NCBI GenBank assembly: GCA_003354135.1
Contig: PIVK01000031.1
Location: forward strand, 1 to 33,090
Direction of reading: 5' to 3'
DNA length: 33,090 nt
From: Rhodospirillales bacterium
GTDB lineage: Bacteria > Pseudomonadota > Alphaproteobacteria > Rhodospirillales > GLO-3
Part shown: positions 1-8,427 of the stretch, piece by piece
Layout of the letters: each line of letters opens with the position of its first letter
How positions within the stretch are numbered: the first letter of the stretch is position 1
Notes under the pieces: generated by a model
Database searches by the model: none
What the model was told of the DNA's origin: nothing
The model's input: the letters and a program-made list of their open reading frames with translations, nothing else
Program-made: the position numbers and the translations under genes

Positions 1-16
1 TAAGCGACCGGAACGG

Positions 17-110
17 CGGCTTCCCCTGACTTTTGGACCGCGTCGCACGCATCTCCCGATGCCTCACATCGCTTCGATGCGCGCTCCTAGCCAAAAATCA
101 GGGGAAGCCG
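17..110. repeat. Long nested inverted repeat (hairpin)
   Basis: Bases 17-36 and 91-110 are inverted copies matching at 19 of 20 positions. Inside them 45-53 pairs with 76-84 (8 of 9), and 57-61 pairs with 67-71 around a five-base loop. The whole can fold into one three-storey stem. No T-run follows either arm, so it is not a classical terminator, although it could stop transcription from a gene upstream of the window. It could also be a dispersed intergenic repeat. What I see is the pairing; the role is unknown. Confidence 0.6.
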
Positions 111-147
111 TCTCTATGAATCATTATTACCGCACCTTGGTATCATT

Positions 148-672
148 ATGAAAAGTGTGCTCCTGATCCTTTCGATGCTCGTGGTTGCCTTCTCCGTTCA
201 GGCAGGCAGCAATCGACATGCCCACACATCAAAGTATGCGGGGCAGGAAGCCTGGGCCATAAAGGGTATTTCACCTGAGGATATTTCTGAACTGAGGCGA
301 GGAGGCGGATGGGGGTTGGCCAAGGCGGCGGAGCTCAATGGCGTTCCCGGCCCGGCGCATCTCTTGGAGCTTAAGGACGATATCCCCCTTACGGCGGCGC
401 AAGCCGCCCAAATCACCGCGATTTACGAAGACATGAAATCCAAAGCCATCGAAGAAGGCGAGAAACTCATTCTCCTCGAACAAGCGTTGGAACTGCACTT
501 TCAAAACGGAACAATAACCGATACCGTTCTCCGGTCATCCTTGGATGCAACATCGGAATCGAGAAGAAATCTGAGATATATCCATTTGGCAACGCACCTG
601 AAAATGCCTGAAATACTTTCAAAGTCTCAAATTCGGAAATACAACGACCTTCGCGGATACTCAAAACCCTGA
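148..672 (+). CDS. Spy/CpxP-like periplasmic protein
   Basis: 174 residues with a clear N-terminal signal peptide (hydrophobic residues 4-17, cleavage probably after VQAG near 19). The mature part is mostly helical. It carries an LTAAQ motif (LTxxQ type, about residue 81) preceded by the segment GWGLAKAAELNG-PGP, which is common in a periplasmic helical family related to Spy/CpxP and metal-resistance proteins. Later it has IHLATHL and a C-terminal LRGY. Family members act in the periplasm as helical hairpin chaperones or stress and metal sensors; the role here is inferred only from the family. It stands alone, with no two-component or efflux genes beside it. No good ribosome site is seen before the ATG, so the start rests on the signal peptide. 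Confidence 0.6.
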   Translation: MKSVLLILSMLVVAFSVQAGSNRHAHTSKYAGQEAWAIKGISPEDISELRRGGGWGLAKAAELNGVPGPAHLLELKDDIPLTAAQAAQITAIYEDMKSKAIEEGEKLILLEQALELHFQNGTITDTVLRSSLDATSESRRNLRYIHLATHLKMPEILSKSQIRKYNDLRGYSKP

Positions 673-683
673 TCCTTGCGCCA

Positions 684-725
684 ATGTTTCCGAGGGTCAC
701 AATGCGAGAATAGTGGCGGAAACAT
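684..725. repeat. Short inverted repeat after the Spy-like gene
   Basis: Nine bases (684-692, atgtttccg) are perfectly inverted at 717-725 with a 24-base loop. It lies just after the stop of the Spy-like gene. There is no T-tract, so a terminator role is only possible. The rest of 673-780 shows no gene. Confidence 0.3.
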
Positions 726-773
726 AATGGCTGCGAACAGGCTGCTCGTGGCACAAGAATAACCGAGTTCCGG

Positions 774-823
774 GAGTTTCGGGGACACCTTACTCAATTG
801 GAGGAGTTGCATAAGGTGTCCCC
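774..823. repeat. REP/RAYT-like palindromic repeat, copy 1 (both arms)
   Basis: GGGGACACCTTA at 781-792 is inverted exactly at 812-823, with a 19-base centre containing CTCAATTGGAGGAGTTGC. The left arm plus centre recurs at 17729-17761 and 18782-18811. Repeats built on GGGGACAC..TACTTAATT are known from REP elements around REP-associated tyrosine transposases (IS200-like). No such transposase is in the window, so this would be an orphan or relic copy. The element overlaps the 3' end of the HNH gene. Confidence 0.6.
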
Positions 824-1488
824 AGGAACTTCCGACATAGGCGTCCGAAGACGGTGCTTTGTTGTACGCCTTTTCTCTCACAGTAGGCCGCCTTCAACGC
901 TTCAATTGTCATATCATCTTGAAAACGATGAAGCATTACATGACAATTGGGGCACACAGGAATCAAATCGGTTTCCGGATTAACAGAATAGCTTTCAGTT
1001 ACTTCCGAGAGAGGTTTTATGTGGTGAACATGGATGTAGCCTATTCCAACAGGGCCATACATCTCCTCGAAATTCATGCCGCAAATGGTGCAATCAGTTC
1101 CGTGTATTTCTATGCATTTGTTCCTGGCTCTGACATCACGTTCAAATGCATTAACAGTAATTTTCTTCTTGGCACCTTCAGCATATTTGTCGGGGTTCGC
1201 AATTTCATCTGGTGAAACAAAGACAGAATCTGCCTCTGAAACATATCTTAAGTATCCTCCTAATGCAGACACCAAATTGTTTTTGTAATCATTAGGGGTG
1301 TCTGTTTCTGAGAGCCGCTTACTGATGGTCTTAACATCTTCTTCAGATGAAACAGTAGAAGAATCAATAGCCATATTAAGGCACTTTGATACTTTCCTTA
1401 GATAGCTCACGTAACTGCGTGCGCTGTTTTCTTGTAAGTTGTCGCGAGTTATTAAGAACTCTACATATTCATCCTCATTCTCAACCAT
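790..1488 (-). CDS. HNH endonuclease domain protein
   Basis: 232 residues. The C-terminal half has the zinc-finger HNH pattern: C133 and C136, then HVHHIKPLSE with His155-His156, then DLIPVCPNCHVMLH with C179, C182, N181 and His187. This layout is that of HNH nucleases of the McrA/restriction type. The N-terminal 90 residues form a helical domain that resembles the SAM-like core-binding domain of tyrosine recombinases (EYVEFLITRD...ARSYVSYLRKV). Start: ATG at 1488 with GGAGG about 8 bases upstream. The gene is AT-richer than its neighbours, which suggests transfer. Its last 11 codons (LGTPYATPPIE) and stop lie within the REP-like palindrome, so the native C-terminus was probably cut when the repeat arrived. 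The nuclease core looks complete. Target and role, perhaps defence, are unknown. Confidence 0.75.
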   Translation of the reverse strand: MVENEDEYVEFLITRDNLQENSARSYVSYLRKVSKCLNMAIDSSTVSSEEDVKTISKRLSETDTPNDYKNNLVSALGGYLRYVSEADSVFVSPDEIANPDKYAEGAKKKITVNAFERDVRARNKCIEIHGTDCTICGMNFEEMYGPVGIGYIHVHHIKPLSEVTESYSVNPETDLIPVCPNCHVMLHRFQDDMTIEALKAAYCERKGVQQSTVFGRLCRKFLGTPYATPPIE

Positions 1489-1655
1489 GCCGAACCTCCG
1501 TGATAATATCCAGCGCCTTATTCAGGCCTCTACCCGGCTTTGCAGGTATTTGCCAATCTCATGAGCATGTACCTTAGCGCCGCAGCAAGGCCCCGCACAA
1601 TACCACTTCCGTCTTGCCGTTGCCCTACCGCCGTCTCAAGACAGGTATGAACTGG

Positions 1656-3044
1656 TTAGATGACCGGTGCTGCCGCGGGCTGCTCGTTCAAGAGCGCCAC
1701 AAGACGAGCCAGGCCTTTCTGCAAGTCGTTCCGAGTCGGCGGACATCCGAGTGAAATCCGCACGGAATGCGGTATGTTGGTCCGCCCGACGGCAAAAGTG
1801 GATGCGGGCATGACCAGCACGCCCCTGGCCTCGGCGGCGGAACTGAAATCGTCACATAGCCAGGGGGCTGGAAGATGCAACCAAGCATGGTAGGCGCCCT
1901 TTTCCAGACGGTACTCGAAGTCTCCCATGACGTCCTGGAATAGGCGCTGGCGGGTGGCCGCCTCGCGCCGATGCCAAACGGTCAGCCGTTCCGCGGTGCC
2001 TTCGTTGATCCAATGCGCCGCGATTTCCGCAGAAAGGGGCGGCGCCATCCATAGTGTGCTGCGCAAGACGGACGTCAATTGCGACAGCAAGGCTTCGGGT
2101 GCATGCAGGAAACCGATGCGCAAGCCGGGGGCGTACTTGAACCCGCTCAGGTAACAAACTCTTCCGGGTGCGGAGGCGGCAACCGGCGGGAGGACGTCGG
2201 GCCTCAGCCACCCGAAGATGTCATCCTCGATGGCGGTGATGGCGTAGGTCTCGACGATGGCCCCAATGTCCCGCCGGCGTTGGTCGGACATCACGGCGCC
2301 CGTCGGGTTATGGTAGGTGGGCGTGAAGTAGAGAACCCTGGAATTTCCGGAACGGCACGCCGCCTCCAGCGCATCGGGTAGCAGTCCCTCTTCGTCCATG
2401 GCCAAGCCCTGTAGTCTCACCCCGTGAATCCCGGCGAGGGAAAGGGCGCCGGGATAGGTCAGGGATTCGGTCATCACGGTGTCGCCGGGCCGGGTCAGGG
2501 CCATCAGCGCGAGAGAAATGCCGTGCTGCGCGCCGACCGTGATCAGGGTTTGCTCCGGGCGGGCCGCCGCCAATCCGCTGCGCACTATCCAGCGGGCGCC
2601 CGCTTCCCTGTGCCGGACCATGCCCGCCGCCGGCTGGTAATGCATCAGCGTGGAAAGGCCGCGCTCTTTGGACAGGTCGGTCAGAGTCTCGGCTAGAATC
2701 GTGTCGAGGTCCGCGTCCGGCGTAAAGTTTCGCCCCATGTCGACTTCTCCGGGCGCCTGCGTCTCGGGCACCACCAGTGGGGAGCGAAATCGTCCTTCCG
2801 AATCACTGCGTACGAAGGTGCCACGGCCGACTTCGCCACTCACCAAGCCGCGCCGCTCGGCTTCACGATAAGCACGGGTCACCGTGCCGACGGTGACCCC
2901 CAGTGCGTAGGCCAGTTTGCGATGGGGAGGAAGCCGGAAGCCCTCGGCCAAGACACCACGGGCGATATCTTCGGCGATGGCATCGGCGATGGCGCGATAG
3001 CGGGGCCCGTCGCGCTCTTCCAGATCAGGCGTCCAAATTGTCAT
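1656..3044 (-). CDS. MocR-family transcriptional regulator (GntR HTH plus aminotransferase domain)
   Basis: The chosen ATG at 3044 (MTIWTPDL) gives 462 residues; an upstream in-frame start at 3119 would add 25 unlikely residues that lie in the promoter region. The N-terminal 70 residues form a GntR winged helix (RYRAIADAIAEDI...LAYALGVTVGTVTRAYREAERRGLV..GRGTFV). The rest is a fold-type I aminotransferase domain with YHNPTGAVMS, EDDIFGWL and the PLP lysine in SGFKYAPGLRIG. MocR proteins bind PLP or aldimines and control genes of amino acid, vitamin B6 or GABA metabolism; PdxR, GabR and TauR are examples. Here it is divergent from a DUF1127 gene and no metabolic target lies beside it, so the effector is unknown. 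The intergenic ATACAA and TTGTAT motifs are good candidate sites for self-regulation. Confidence 0.88.
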   Translation of the reverse strand: MTIWTPDLEERDGPRYRAIADAIAEDIARGVLAEGFRLPPHRKLAYALGVTVGTVTRAYREAERRGLVSGEVGRGTFVRSDSEGRFRSPLVVPETQAPGEVDMGRNFTPDADLDTILAETLTDLSKERGLSTLMHYQPAAGMVRHREAGARWIVRSGLAAARPEQTLITVGAQHGISLALMALTRPGDTVMTESLTYPGALSLAGIHGVRLQGLAMDEEGLLPDALEAACRSGNSRVLYFTPTYHNPTGAVMSDQRRRDIGAIVETYAITAIEDDIFGWLRPDVLPPVAASAPGRVCYLSGFKYAPGLRIGFLHAPEALLSQLTSVLRSTLWMAPPLSAEIAAHWINEGTAERLTVWHRREAATRQRLFQDVMGDFEYRLEKGAYHAWLHLPAPWLCDDFSSAAEARGVLVMPASTFAVGRTNIPHSVRISLGCPPTRNDLQKGLARLVALLNEQPAAAPVI

Positions 3045-3054
3045 GGTGTCAATA

Positions 3055-3084
3055 TTTACATTGATTTCAGAAAATAGATACAAT
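3055..3084 (+). promoter_or_regulatory. Candidate sigma-70 promoter for the DUF1127 gene
   Basis: TTTACA (3055-3060) and TACAAT (3079-3084), 18 bases apart, are each a single mismatch from the -35 and -10 consensus. The -10 box contains ATACAA, the half-site seen again in the palindrome at 3135-3148. A regulator bound there would cover the promoter. Confidence 0.5.
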
Positions 3085-3102
3085 ATTGGAGCCATATGAA
3101 AT

Positions 3103-3396
3103 TTGTCATGTAAAATCAATACGATGAATGTGAGTTGTATGCATACAATTCCTCATGTCGGCTCATTCGCACAGCCTTCTTCCAACGGCACTCTGACGTG
3201 GCGGTGTTGGTTTGCGGCTGGCATTCTTCTGGTAAGGGCAGATGCCTTACGCGGATTGGACTTCCTGGCGCGTTGCAGTGAGCGGCGGCGCCAACGAAAA
3301 GCCCTTCATGCCCTTGACGACAGGCTGCTCAGAGATATCGGCATTTCCCGTTCCGACGTTTGGCGTGAGGCGGCCAAGCCCTGTTGGCGCGACTGA
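3103..3396 (+). CDS. DUF1127 (YjiS-like) small protein
   Basis: The C-terminal part RKALHALDDRLLRDIGISRSDVWREA is the DUF1127 signature, an arginine-rich helix pair of about 45 residues found in small proteobacterial proteins. Some alphaproteobacterial members influence phosphate, carbon or RNA metabolism. Three in-frame ATGs are possible: 3103, 3124 and 3139. None has a strong ribosome site; the last has only GTGAG before it and falls inside the palindrome. The longest form is given and the true start may be 3139 (85 residues). A hydrophobic stretch (WFAAGILLV) precedes the domain. MocR genes are often found next to DUF1127 genes in this group, which supports a regulator-target pair. Confidence 0.7.
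   Translation: MSCKINTMNVSCMHTIPHVGSFAQPSSNGTLTWRCWFAAGILLVRADALRGLDFLARCSERRRQRKALHALDDRLLRDIGISRSDVWREAAKPCWRD
3135..3148. promoter_or_regulatory. GntR-like operator palindrome TTGTATGCATACAA
   Basis: A perfect 14-base palindrome whose arms TTGTAT/ATACAA match the shape of many GntR-family operators. A further ATACAA lies at 3078-3083. It sits beside the MocR gene and overlaps an in-frame ATG (3139) of the DUF1127 gene. Binding by this MocR protein is inferred. Confidence 0.45.
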
Positions 3397-3520
3397 TTGT
3401 CAAGGACAGCTTGGGGTTATAACCAGAGCCCATCGGCTACCTGCGGGTTTCATGACAGCACCACCTCCGACTCCGGAAATGGCGGATGCCTCGGAAATCA
3501 GCCGCTATTGTGGAAAATTT

Positions 3521-3540
3521 ACCGTCTTTACGGTGTTTTG
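3521..3540. terminator. Possible terminator of the tad operon
   Basis: ACCGT and ACGGT form a five-pair stem with a four-base loop at 3521-3534, just past the stop of tadC. On the minus strand it is followed by AAATTTT, and on the plus strand by GTTTTG. It could close either the leftward pilus operon or the DUF1127 transcript. The stem is short. The rest of 3397-3562 shows no gene. Confidence 0.35.
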
Positions 3541-3562
3541 CAAGAGCCTCTCACGATCCGTT

Positions 3563-4525
3563 CTAAAGCGCCATCATCTGGATGATTGCCGGGCCGATGA
3601 CCACGAGGAAAAGGACCGGCAGGAAGAACAGGATCATTGGCACCGTCAGCGTAGCCGGTAGCGTGGCGGCCTTTTTCTCGGCGGCAGACATGCGCTCCTG
3701 GCGTTTTTCCGCCGCCAGCACTTTCACGGCGAGGCTGACCGGGGTTCCATAGCGCTCGGTCTGGATAAGAGTCGTGGCAAGGGACCGTGCGGCGGGCAAT
3801 CCGGTCCGGTCGGCAAAGTTCTGATAGGCTTTTGACCGGTCACCCAGATAGGCCAATTCGGCCGTCGCCAGCCCCATCTCTTGGGCCAGGATTTCCGAGT
3901 TTCCGGAAATCTCTTGGGTGATGCGGTCGAAAGTGGCTTCGATACTCAAGCCCGTTTCCACGCAAATCACCATCAGGTCGAGAGCGTCCGGAAACGCCTT
4001 CCCTATTTCGGCTCGGCGTTTATTGGCGGCATTCGTGACTGTGATCCTCGGGATATAGAATCCGATGACTCCTCCGACACCCCAGAGAAGCGCTTGGACT
4101 ATAAACGGGTAATTCTTTTCGGCCAGCTTGAGCAAAACCACGGCTGCGATCGTTCCGACGGGAATGCCGACAATGCGCGCAAGGGCATAGAACGCGAGTG
4201 CAGAGCGTCCGCGAAAACCGCCCTGGGCCAGGAACTGTTTCACCTTTGCCTGCGACATCAGGCCTTCAAGTTTGAGCCGCTTCACTATTTTCTGGGCCAT
4301 GTTTACCAGAGCGGATCCTTTTGCCTCACGCGGGCGTCCGGATTTGGCCAGGTTTTCCATCCGCTCCTGGCTGAGATTGCCCCGATGACGTGCAACAACG
4401 GCTTTGATTCTGTTCGCACGTTTATAGCGCTTTAAAACGGGAACCAGGAACGACGCGACCGCTGCCACGGCACTGAAAGCCGTCACCAAATAAATAATTT
4501 GTGTCAGGTTAAAATCAGTTGGCAT
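3563..4525 (-). CDS. tadC: Tad pilus inner-membrane platform protein TadC
   Basis: 320 residues with the type II secretion system F domain (GspF-like). There is an N-terminal membrane segment (about 9-29), a pair of segments around 113-160, the conserved cytoplasmic stretch GKAFPDALDLMVICVETGLSIEATF, and a C-terminal membrane segment (LPATLTVPMILFFLPVLFLVVIGPAII). TadC pairs with TadB as the platform on which the motor ATPase acts to assemble Flp pilin. The ATG at 4525 lies 6 bases after the tadB stop, consistent with co-translation. Length is normal for the family (about 300-330). It is the last gene of the leftward operon. Confidence 0.92.
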   Translation of the reverse strand: MPTDFNLTQIIYLVTAFSAVAAVASFLVPVLKRYKRANRIKAVVARHRGNLSQERMENLAKSGRPREAKGSALVNMAQKIVKRLKLEGLMSQAKVKQFLAQGGFRGRSALAFYALARIVGIPVGTIAAVVLLKLAEKNYPFIVQALLWGVGGVIGFYIPRITVTNAANKRRAEIGKAFPDALDLMVICVETGLSIEATFDRITQEISGNSEILAQEMGLATAELAYLGDRSKAYQNFADRTGLPAARSLATTLIQTERYGTPVSLAVKVLAAEKRQERMSAAEKKAATLPATLTVPMILFFLPVLFLVVIGPAIIQMMAL

Positions 4526-4531
4526 GGCGTG

Positions 4532-5524
4532 TCATACTTCGAAGCTGATCATTTTGGCCATGACGAACGTCCCAAGGCCCATCCAGAATATGCCGACAGC
4601 CAACATGATGTTTCCCTTGGTGGTCGTAAACAGCAGGCCGATATAATCGGGATTGACCACGGAAAGGATGAGACCGAGCAAGAACGGGAGGCTGCCGATG
4701 ATCGCAGCGGATGATTTCGCCTCCGACGCAAGGGCGCTGATCTTGTCGCGCATCTTCTTGCGCTCGCGGATCACCCCCGAGAGGTTGGAAAGCGTATCCG
4801 CAAGATTACCGCCGGTCTGTTTCTGGATCTGTAGCACGATGGCGAAGAACTTATACTCTGTGGTCGGGATCCGTTCGATTCCGCGGCGCATGAGTTCCTC
4901 CAGGGTCACGCCGAGATTCTGACCTTCGATGATCATGCGGAACTCGGCCGAGATCGGGTCTTCGAATTCGCGGGCGATGACATTGAAACACTCTCCGACA
5001 GGCAGGCCTGATTTGATGCCGCGGACGATCAAGTCGATGGCGTCGGCGAACTGCAAGGTGAAGCGTTTCCGTCTCCGCTTGGCGAGGAACCCGAGGATCC
5101 ATGCCGGTAACCCCACCCCCCCGATCAGTGCCGCCGCAAACGCACCCGGCAGGGGCAGCCCGCTCATGAAATAGAGCAGCGGCATGAACACAGAGCCGAT
5201 ACCGCAGGCAATGAAATAGGTGATGACGGGCGCCTCGATACCGGCCTGCAGGAGCTTTACGCGCACGCGTTCGGCATACCCCTTTTTCTCGTCCTTTTCC
5301 TCCAGTTGTTTGAGCTTATCCTGGATACGTTTCTGGCGGCGGTTATCGGTCTTTTTGGAAGGCTTTCCGTTCTCAAGCACGCCGATAGAGGTCAGTCGGC
5401 GGCGAAGCAAAATACGGGGCCGAATGCTGTAAGTGGCACCGATGGCGATAATACCAAGCGTGATCAAGATGGCAACCGAGCCGATGATGACGTTAATGAC
5501 GACCTGTTCAACCGCCGATTCCAA
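4532..5524 (-). CDS. tadB: Tad pilus inner-membrane platform protein TadB
   Basis: 330 residues with a GspF-like domain: an N-terminal membrane segment (about 9-30), a basic linker, membrane segments near 100-150, the conserved FADAIDLIVRGIKSGLPVGECFNVIAREF stretch, TGGNLADTLSNLSGVIRERKKMRDKI, and two C-terminal membrane segments. This is the upstream member of the TadB/TadC pair. The start appears to be TTG at 5524: no in-frame ATG or GTG fits, only 2 bases separate it from the cpaF stop, and GGGGGA in the tail of cpaF would serve as ribosome site. That makes it translationally coupled to the motor ATPase gene. Confidence 0.92.
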   Translation of the reverse strand: MESAVEQVVINVIIGSVAILITLGIIAIGATYSIRPRILLRRRLTSIGVLENGKPSKKTDNRRQKRIQDKLKQLEEKDEKKGYAERVRVKLLQAGIEAPVITYFIACGIGSVFMPLLYFMSGLPLPGAFAAALIGGVGLPAWILGFLAKRRRKRFTLQFADAIDLIVRGIKSGLPVGECFNVIAREFEDPISAEFRMIIEGQNLGVTLEELMRRGIERIPTTEYKFFAIVLQIQKQTGGNLADTLSNLSGVIRERKKMRDKISALASEAKSSAAIIGSLPFLLGLILSVVNPDYIGLLFTTTKGNIMLAVGIFWMGLGTFVMAKMISFEV

Positions 5525-5526
5525 GG

Positions 5527-7149
5527 TCAGGTATCCCCCATACCGAGAGCGGTGGCCAGCTTATGTTCGAGGCCGTAATACCGTGCCTTGTCCCAAAATC
5601 CTGGGCGCAGCCCGGTTGACTGGTAGGAGCCGATGACCTTGCCGTCCTCGTCTTCGCCCTCGAATTTGAACAAGAACAGGTCCTGCAAGGTAACGATATC
5701 ACCTTCCATGCCGATCACTTCGGTCACGTGAGTGATTTTGCGCGAGCCGTCGCGCAAGCGTGAAGCCTGGACGATGACGTCGATGGCCGCGGAGATCTGT
5801 TCGCGCACCGCCTTGCCGGGAAGACTGAAGCCGCCCATGGCGATCATATTCTCGACTCGGCTCAAGGCTTCGCGTGGGTTGTTGGCGTGGATCGTGCCCA
5901 TGGAACCATCGTGGCCGGTATTCATGGCTTGCAGGAGATCGAAGGCCTCCGGGCCACGGACCTCGCCGACGATGATGCGTTCGGGCCGCATGCGCAGGCA
6001 GTTCTTGACCAGATCGCGCATGGTGACCTCGCCGGCCCCCTCCAGATTTGGGGGGCGCGTCTCCAGGCGCAGGGTATGTGGCTGCTGGAGCTGAAGTTCC
6101 GCCGAGTCCTCACAGGTGATGATGCGTTCGCCCGGGTCGATGTATCTGGTCAGGCAGTTGAGCAGCGTCGTTTTCCCGGAACCCGTGCCGCCCGAAATCA
6201 GAATATTGCAGCGCACCTCGCCGATCACCTTGAGGAGATCGGCACCTTGGGGCGAGATGCTGTTGAAATCCACCAAGTTGTCGAGGGTCAGCTTTTCCTT
6301 CTTGAACTTCCGGATGGTCAATGCGGCGCCATCGATGGAGAGCGGCGGCGCGATCACGTTGACGCGCGAACCATCGAGAAGCCGGGCATCGCAAATCGGG
6401 CTCGATTCATCGACTCGGCGGCCAACGGCGGTCACGATGCGTTGACAGATATTCATCAACTGCGCGCCATCGCGGAACTTGATGTCCGTAAGTTCGATCT
6501 TGCCGTTAGTCTCAATGTAGACCGTGTCCGGCCCGTTGACCATGATGTCGGCGATGTCGTCGCGTTCGATCAGCGGCTCCAGTGGGCCCAGACCGAGGAT
6601 GTCGTTGCAGATATCGACGACCACCTGCCGTTGATCCTGCACGCTGAGCACCAGGCTTCGCATGCTGATGATCTCGGCGACCATGTCGTTGATTTCTTCT
6701 CGGACCTGGGCGGGCTTCATTTTGCTCAGCTCACCGAGATCAACCGCCTCGAGTAGATCGTTGAAGACGGTAATTTTGATTTCGGCCAAGCGTTCCTTCG
6801 CCCCCTCATCCACGCTTTCCGAAGGCGTGTCTTCGGTGGTGGCACCAAGGAGTTCTTCCATGAGGGACGATCCGCCGAACACGGTGCTTTTCGTTTCGGA
6901 GAGGGTATCCTCCACGGCTTCCACTTCAGGCTCCGGTTCTGGTCGAGGCTCGGGGGCGGCCTCCGGCTCCGGTGAGGGCGGGGGGGCGTCTTGCAGTTGG
7001 GGAGCCGGTCCGGGTGGCGGCTCGGAAAATGGCCCCGAATCGGGCTCGACCGGAGGCTCTGACGTTACAGTCGGCGCCGGTTCGGGAGGCTGTGTCGCTC
7101 CGAAGGACTTCTTGGAGACGTCACCCTGATTTCCTTTGCGTCCGAACAT
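5527..7149 (-). CDS. cpaF: Tad pilus assembly ATPase CpaF/TadA
   Basis: 540 residues. Residues 1-80 form a Pro/Glu/Ser-rich, low-complexity leader with PEPEPE-type runs, longer than in most family members. From about 120 on it is a type II/IV secretion ATPase: Walker [10 protein letters not shown] at 320-328, Asp box CEDSAEL (346-352), Walker [10 protein letters not shown] (391-399) and His box [11 protein letters not shown] (413-423). It hydrolyses ATP on the cytoplasmic face to drive pilin assembly through TadB/TadC. ATG at 7149 follows GAGG on the coding strand. It is separated from cpaE by 56 bases. The extra leader may bind partners, but that is a guess. Confidence 0.95.
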   Translation of the reverse strand: MFGRKGNQGDVSKKSFGATQPPEPAPTVTSEPPVEPDSGPFSEPPPGPAPQLQDAPPPSPEPEAAPEPRPEPEPEVEAVEDTLSETKSTVFGGSSLMEELLGATTEDTPSESVDEGAKERLAEIKITVFNDLLEAVDLGELSKMKPAQVREEINDMVAEIISMRSLVLSVQDQRQVVVDICNDILGLGPLEPLIERDDIADIMVNGPDTVYIETNGKIELTDIKFRDGAQLMNICQRIVTAVGRRVDESSPICDARLLDGSRVNVIAPPLSIDGAALTIRKFKKEKLTLDNLVDFNSISPQGADLLKVIGEVRCNILISGGTGSGKTTLLNCLTRYIDPGERIITCEDSAELQLQQPHTLRLETRPPNLEGAGEVTMRDLVKNCLRMRPERIIVGEVRGPEAFDLLQAMNTGHDGSMGTIHANNPREALSRVENMIAMGGFSLPGKAVREQISAAIDVIVQASRLRDGSRKITHVTEVIGMEGDIVTLQDLFLFKFEGEDEDGKVIGSYQSTGLRPGFWDKARYYGLEHKLATALGMGDT

Positions 7150-7205
7150 GATGCCTCGTCACCAGCTAAAGCCAATTCCCTAAGGAATGATATCACAGCA
7201 TGCAT

Positions 7206-8393
7206 TTATTTCTTGAAGAGAGATAACCTCTTTTTCTTCTCGTCCTCGTCCTGGCGGTTGCTGACCGTGGTGGCAAGGGTATTGATCGCTTTGACAACTT
7301 TGCTTTTTGGCGTGGTCTTGAAGATGAGTTCTCCGTTGTTCAGAGCCGCGCTGAAGGCCGCGATATCGGCTGGGATGACGAGGTCGACGCTCGTGCCCAG
7401 GGTGTCTCTGAATTCCTTTTCTGAAAGTTCGGCCCGTTTCTGGATGCCGACCCGGTTAAGAACCAAGGACGTGGGGGATTCCGTGCCACGGGTGCTGCCC
7501 AGGAATTCGACAATATTTTTCATGTCGCGGAGGCAGGCGAGGTCAGGCTCCGCCACCAGAACCAGTTCGTCACATTCGACAATGAGTTCGCGGAACCACT
7601 TCTGCCAGGTGTGGGGCAGGTCGAGGACCACGAATCCCGCCATGTTGCGGACTAGGCGGAGAATAGTATTTAAGCCCTCCGTCGTGACATCGATCCCGGC
7701 GGTCAGGGAAGCCGGAGACGGCAGAATCGAGACCTTATTCTTACTGGGACCGTAGGGAACCATGAATCGTTCCAGCAGGACTTCGTCCATGCGGTTCATC
7801 TGCGACAGGGCGTCGGCGGTGGTCTGGCGAGCCCGGATATTGAATACCAATGCCGCAGTGCCGTAAGGGATGTCGAGATCGACAACGATCACCTGCTCGC
7901 CGTAGGTTTGACTCAAGGCAAACGCCGTGTGGTGGGCGATGACACTGCTGCCTACGCCACCCCGGACGCCGGTGAACGCAATAACGCGGCCCACGTTCGC
8001 GGCGTCGGCCTCCGTCAGGGAGTCGTGGAAAGACTGGCGCAGTTGGTCTACATCAGCCGGCCCGACGATATAGTCCGTAATGCCCTCGCGGATCAGGGTC
8101 CGGTACAGAGTGATGTCATTGTCGCGACCGATCAGAACGACGCGTGTGGCCGGGGCACATACGTCCGCCAAGCGGCCCAATTGCTCCATCATCGCACCGC
8201 CCTCGGCGTCCGTCTCCACGATCAGGATGGGGGGGGTCTCGTGTTCGGCCAGATACGTGACGGCTGCCTGGATGCCGCCGGGTTGGACGACGATGGTACT
8301 GCGCAGGAACAGGCGGTCCTCGCGTAGCGCCTCGATGGCGTCCGCGGTTTCCTGAGCGTGCGTGAAGGCACCGATGGTGGTTCGAAGTATCAT
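7206..8393 (-). CDS. cpaE: Pilus localisation ATPase CpaE/TadZ
   Basis: 395 residues from ATG 8393 (MILRTTIGAFTHA). A longer reading begins at TTG 8453 and would overlap cpaD by 26 bases, so the ATG is preferred. A twelve-codon reading frame right after cpaD ends on this ATG (CCATGA) and might couple them. The N-terminal 120 residues are a receiver-like domain (PPILIVETDAEGG, RVVLIG). From about 135 it is MinD/ParA-like with the deviant Walker A GVRGGVGSSVIAHH, lacking the usual lysine after the glycines as in other CpaE/TadZ proteins, and VIVVDLDIPYGTAA. These proteins place the Tad machine at a cell site. Confidence 0.9.
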   Translation of the reverse strand: MILRTTIGAFTHAQETADAIEALREDRLFLRSTIVVQPGGIQAAVTYLAEHETPPILIVETDAEGGAMMEQLGRLADVCAPATRVVLIGRDNDITLYRTLIREGITDYIVGPADVDQLRQSFHDSLTEADAANVGRVIAFTGVRGGVGSSVIAHHTAFALSQTYGEQVIVVDLDIPYGTAALVFNIRARQTTADALSQMNRMDEVLLERFMVPYGPSKNKVSILPSPASLTAGIDVTTEGLNTILRLVRNMAGFVVLDLPHTWQKWFRELIVECDELVLVAEPDLACLRDMKNIVEFLGSTRGTESPTSLVLNRVGIQKRAELSEKEFRDTLGTSVDLVIPADIAAFSAALNNGELIFKTTPKSKVVKAINTLATTVSNRQDEDEKKKRLSLFKK

Positions 8394-8427
8394 GGTCTCA
8401 AGCCAAACTTGTCCTGTTGTGCCAGCA

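Noticed and set aside
17-110. Integron attC site
   Set aside because: The core RYYYAAC and GTTRRRY boxes are missing and no integrase is present.
1489-1655. Gap between the HNH and MocR genes examined for a mobile-element relic
   Set aside because: No coherent protein similarity or repeat could be found in either strand.
5887-6756. Long rightward frame opposite cpaF
   Set aside because: It is the mirror of a strongly conserved ATPase gene and has no protein signature.
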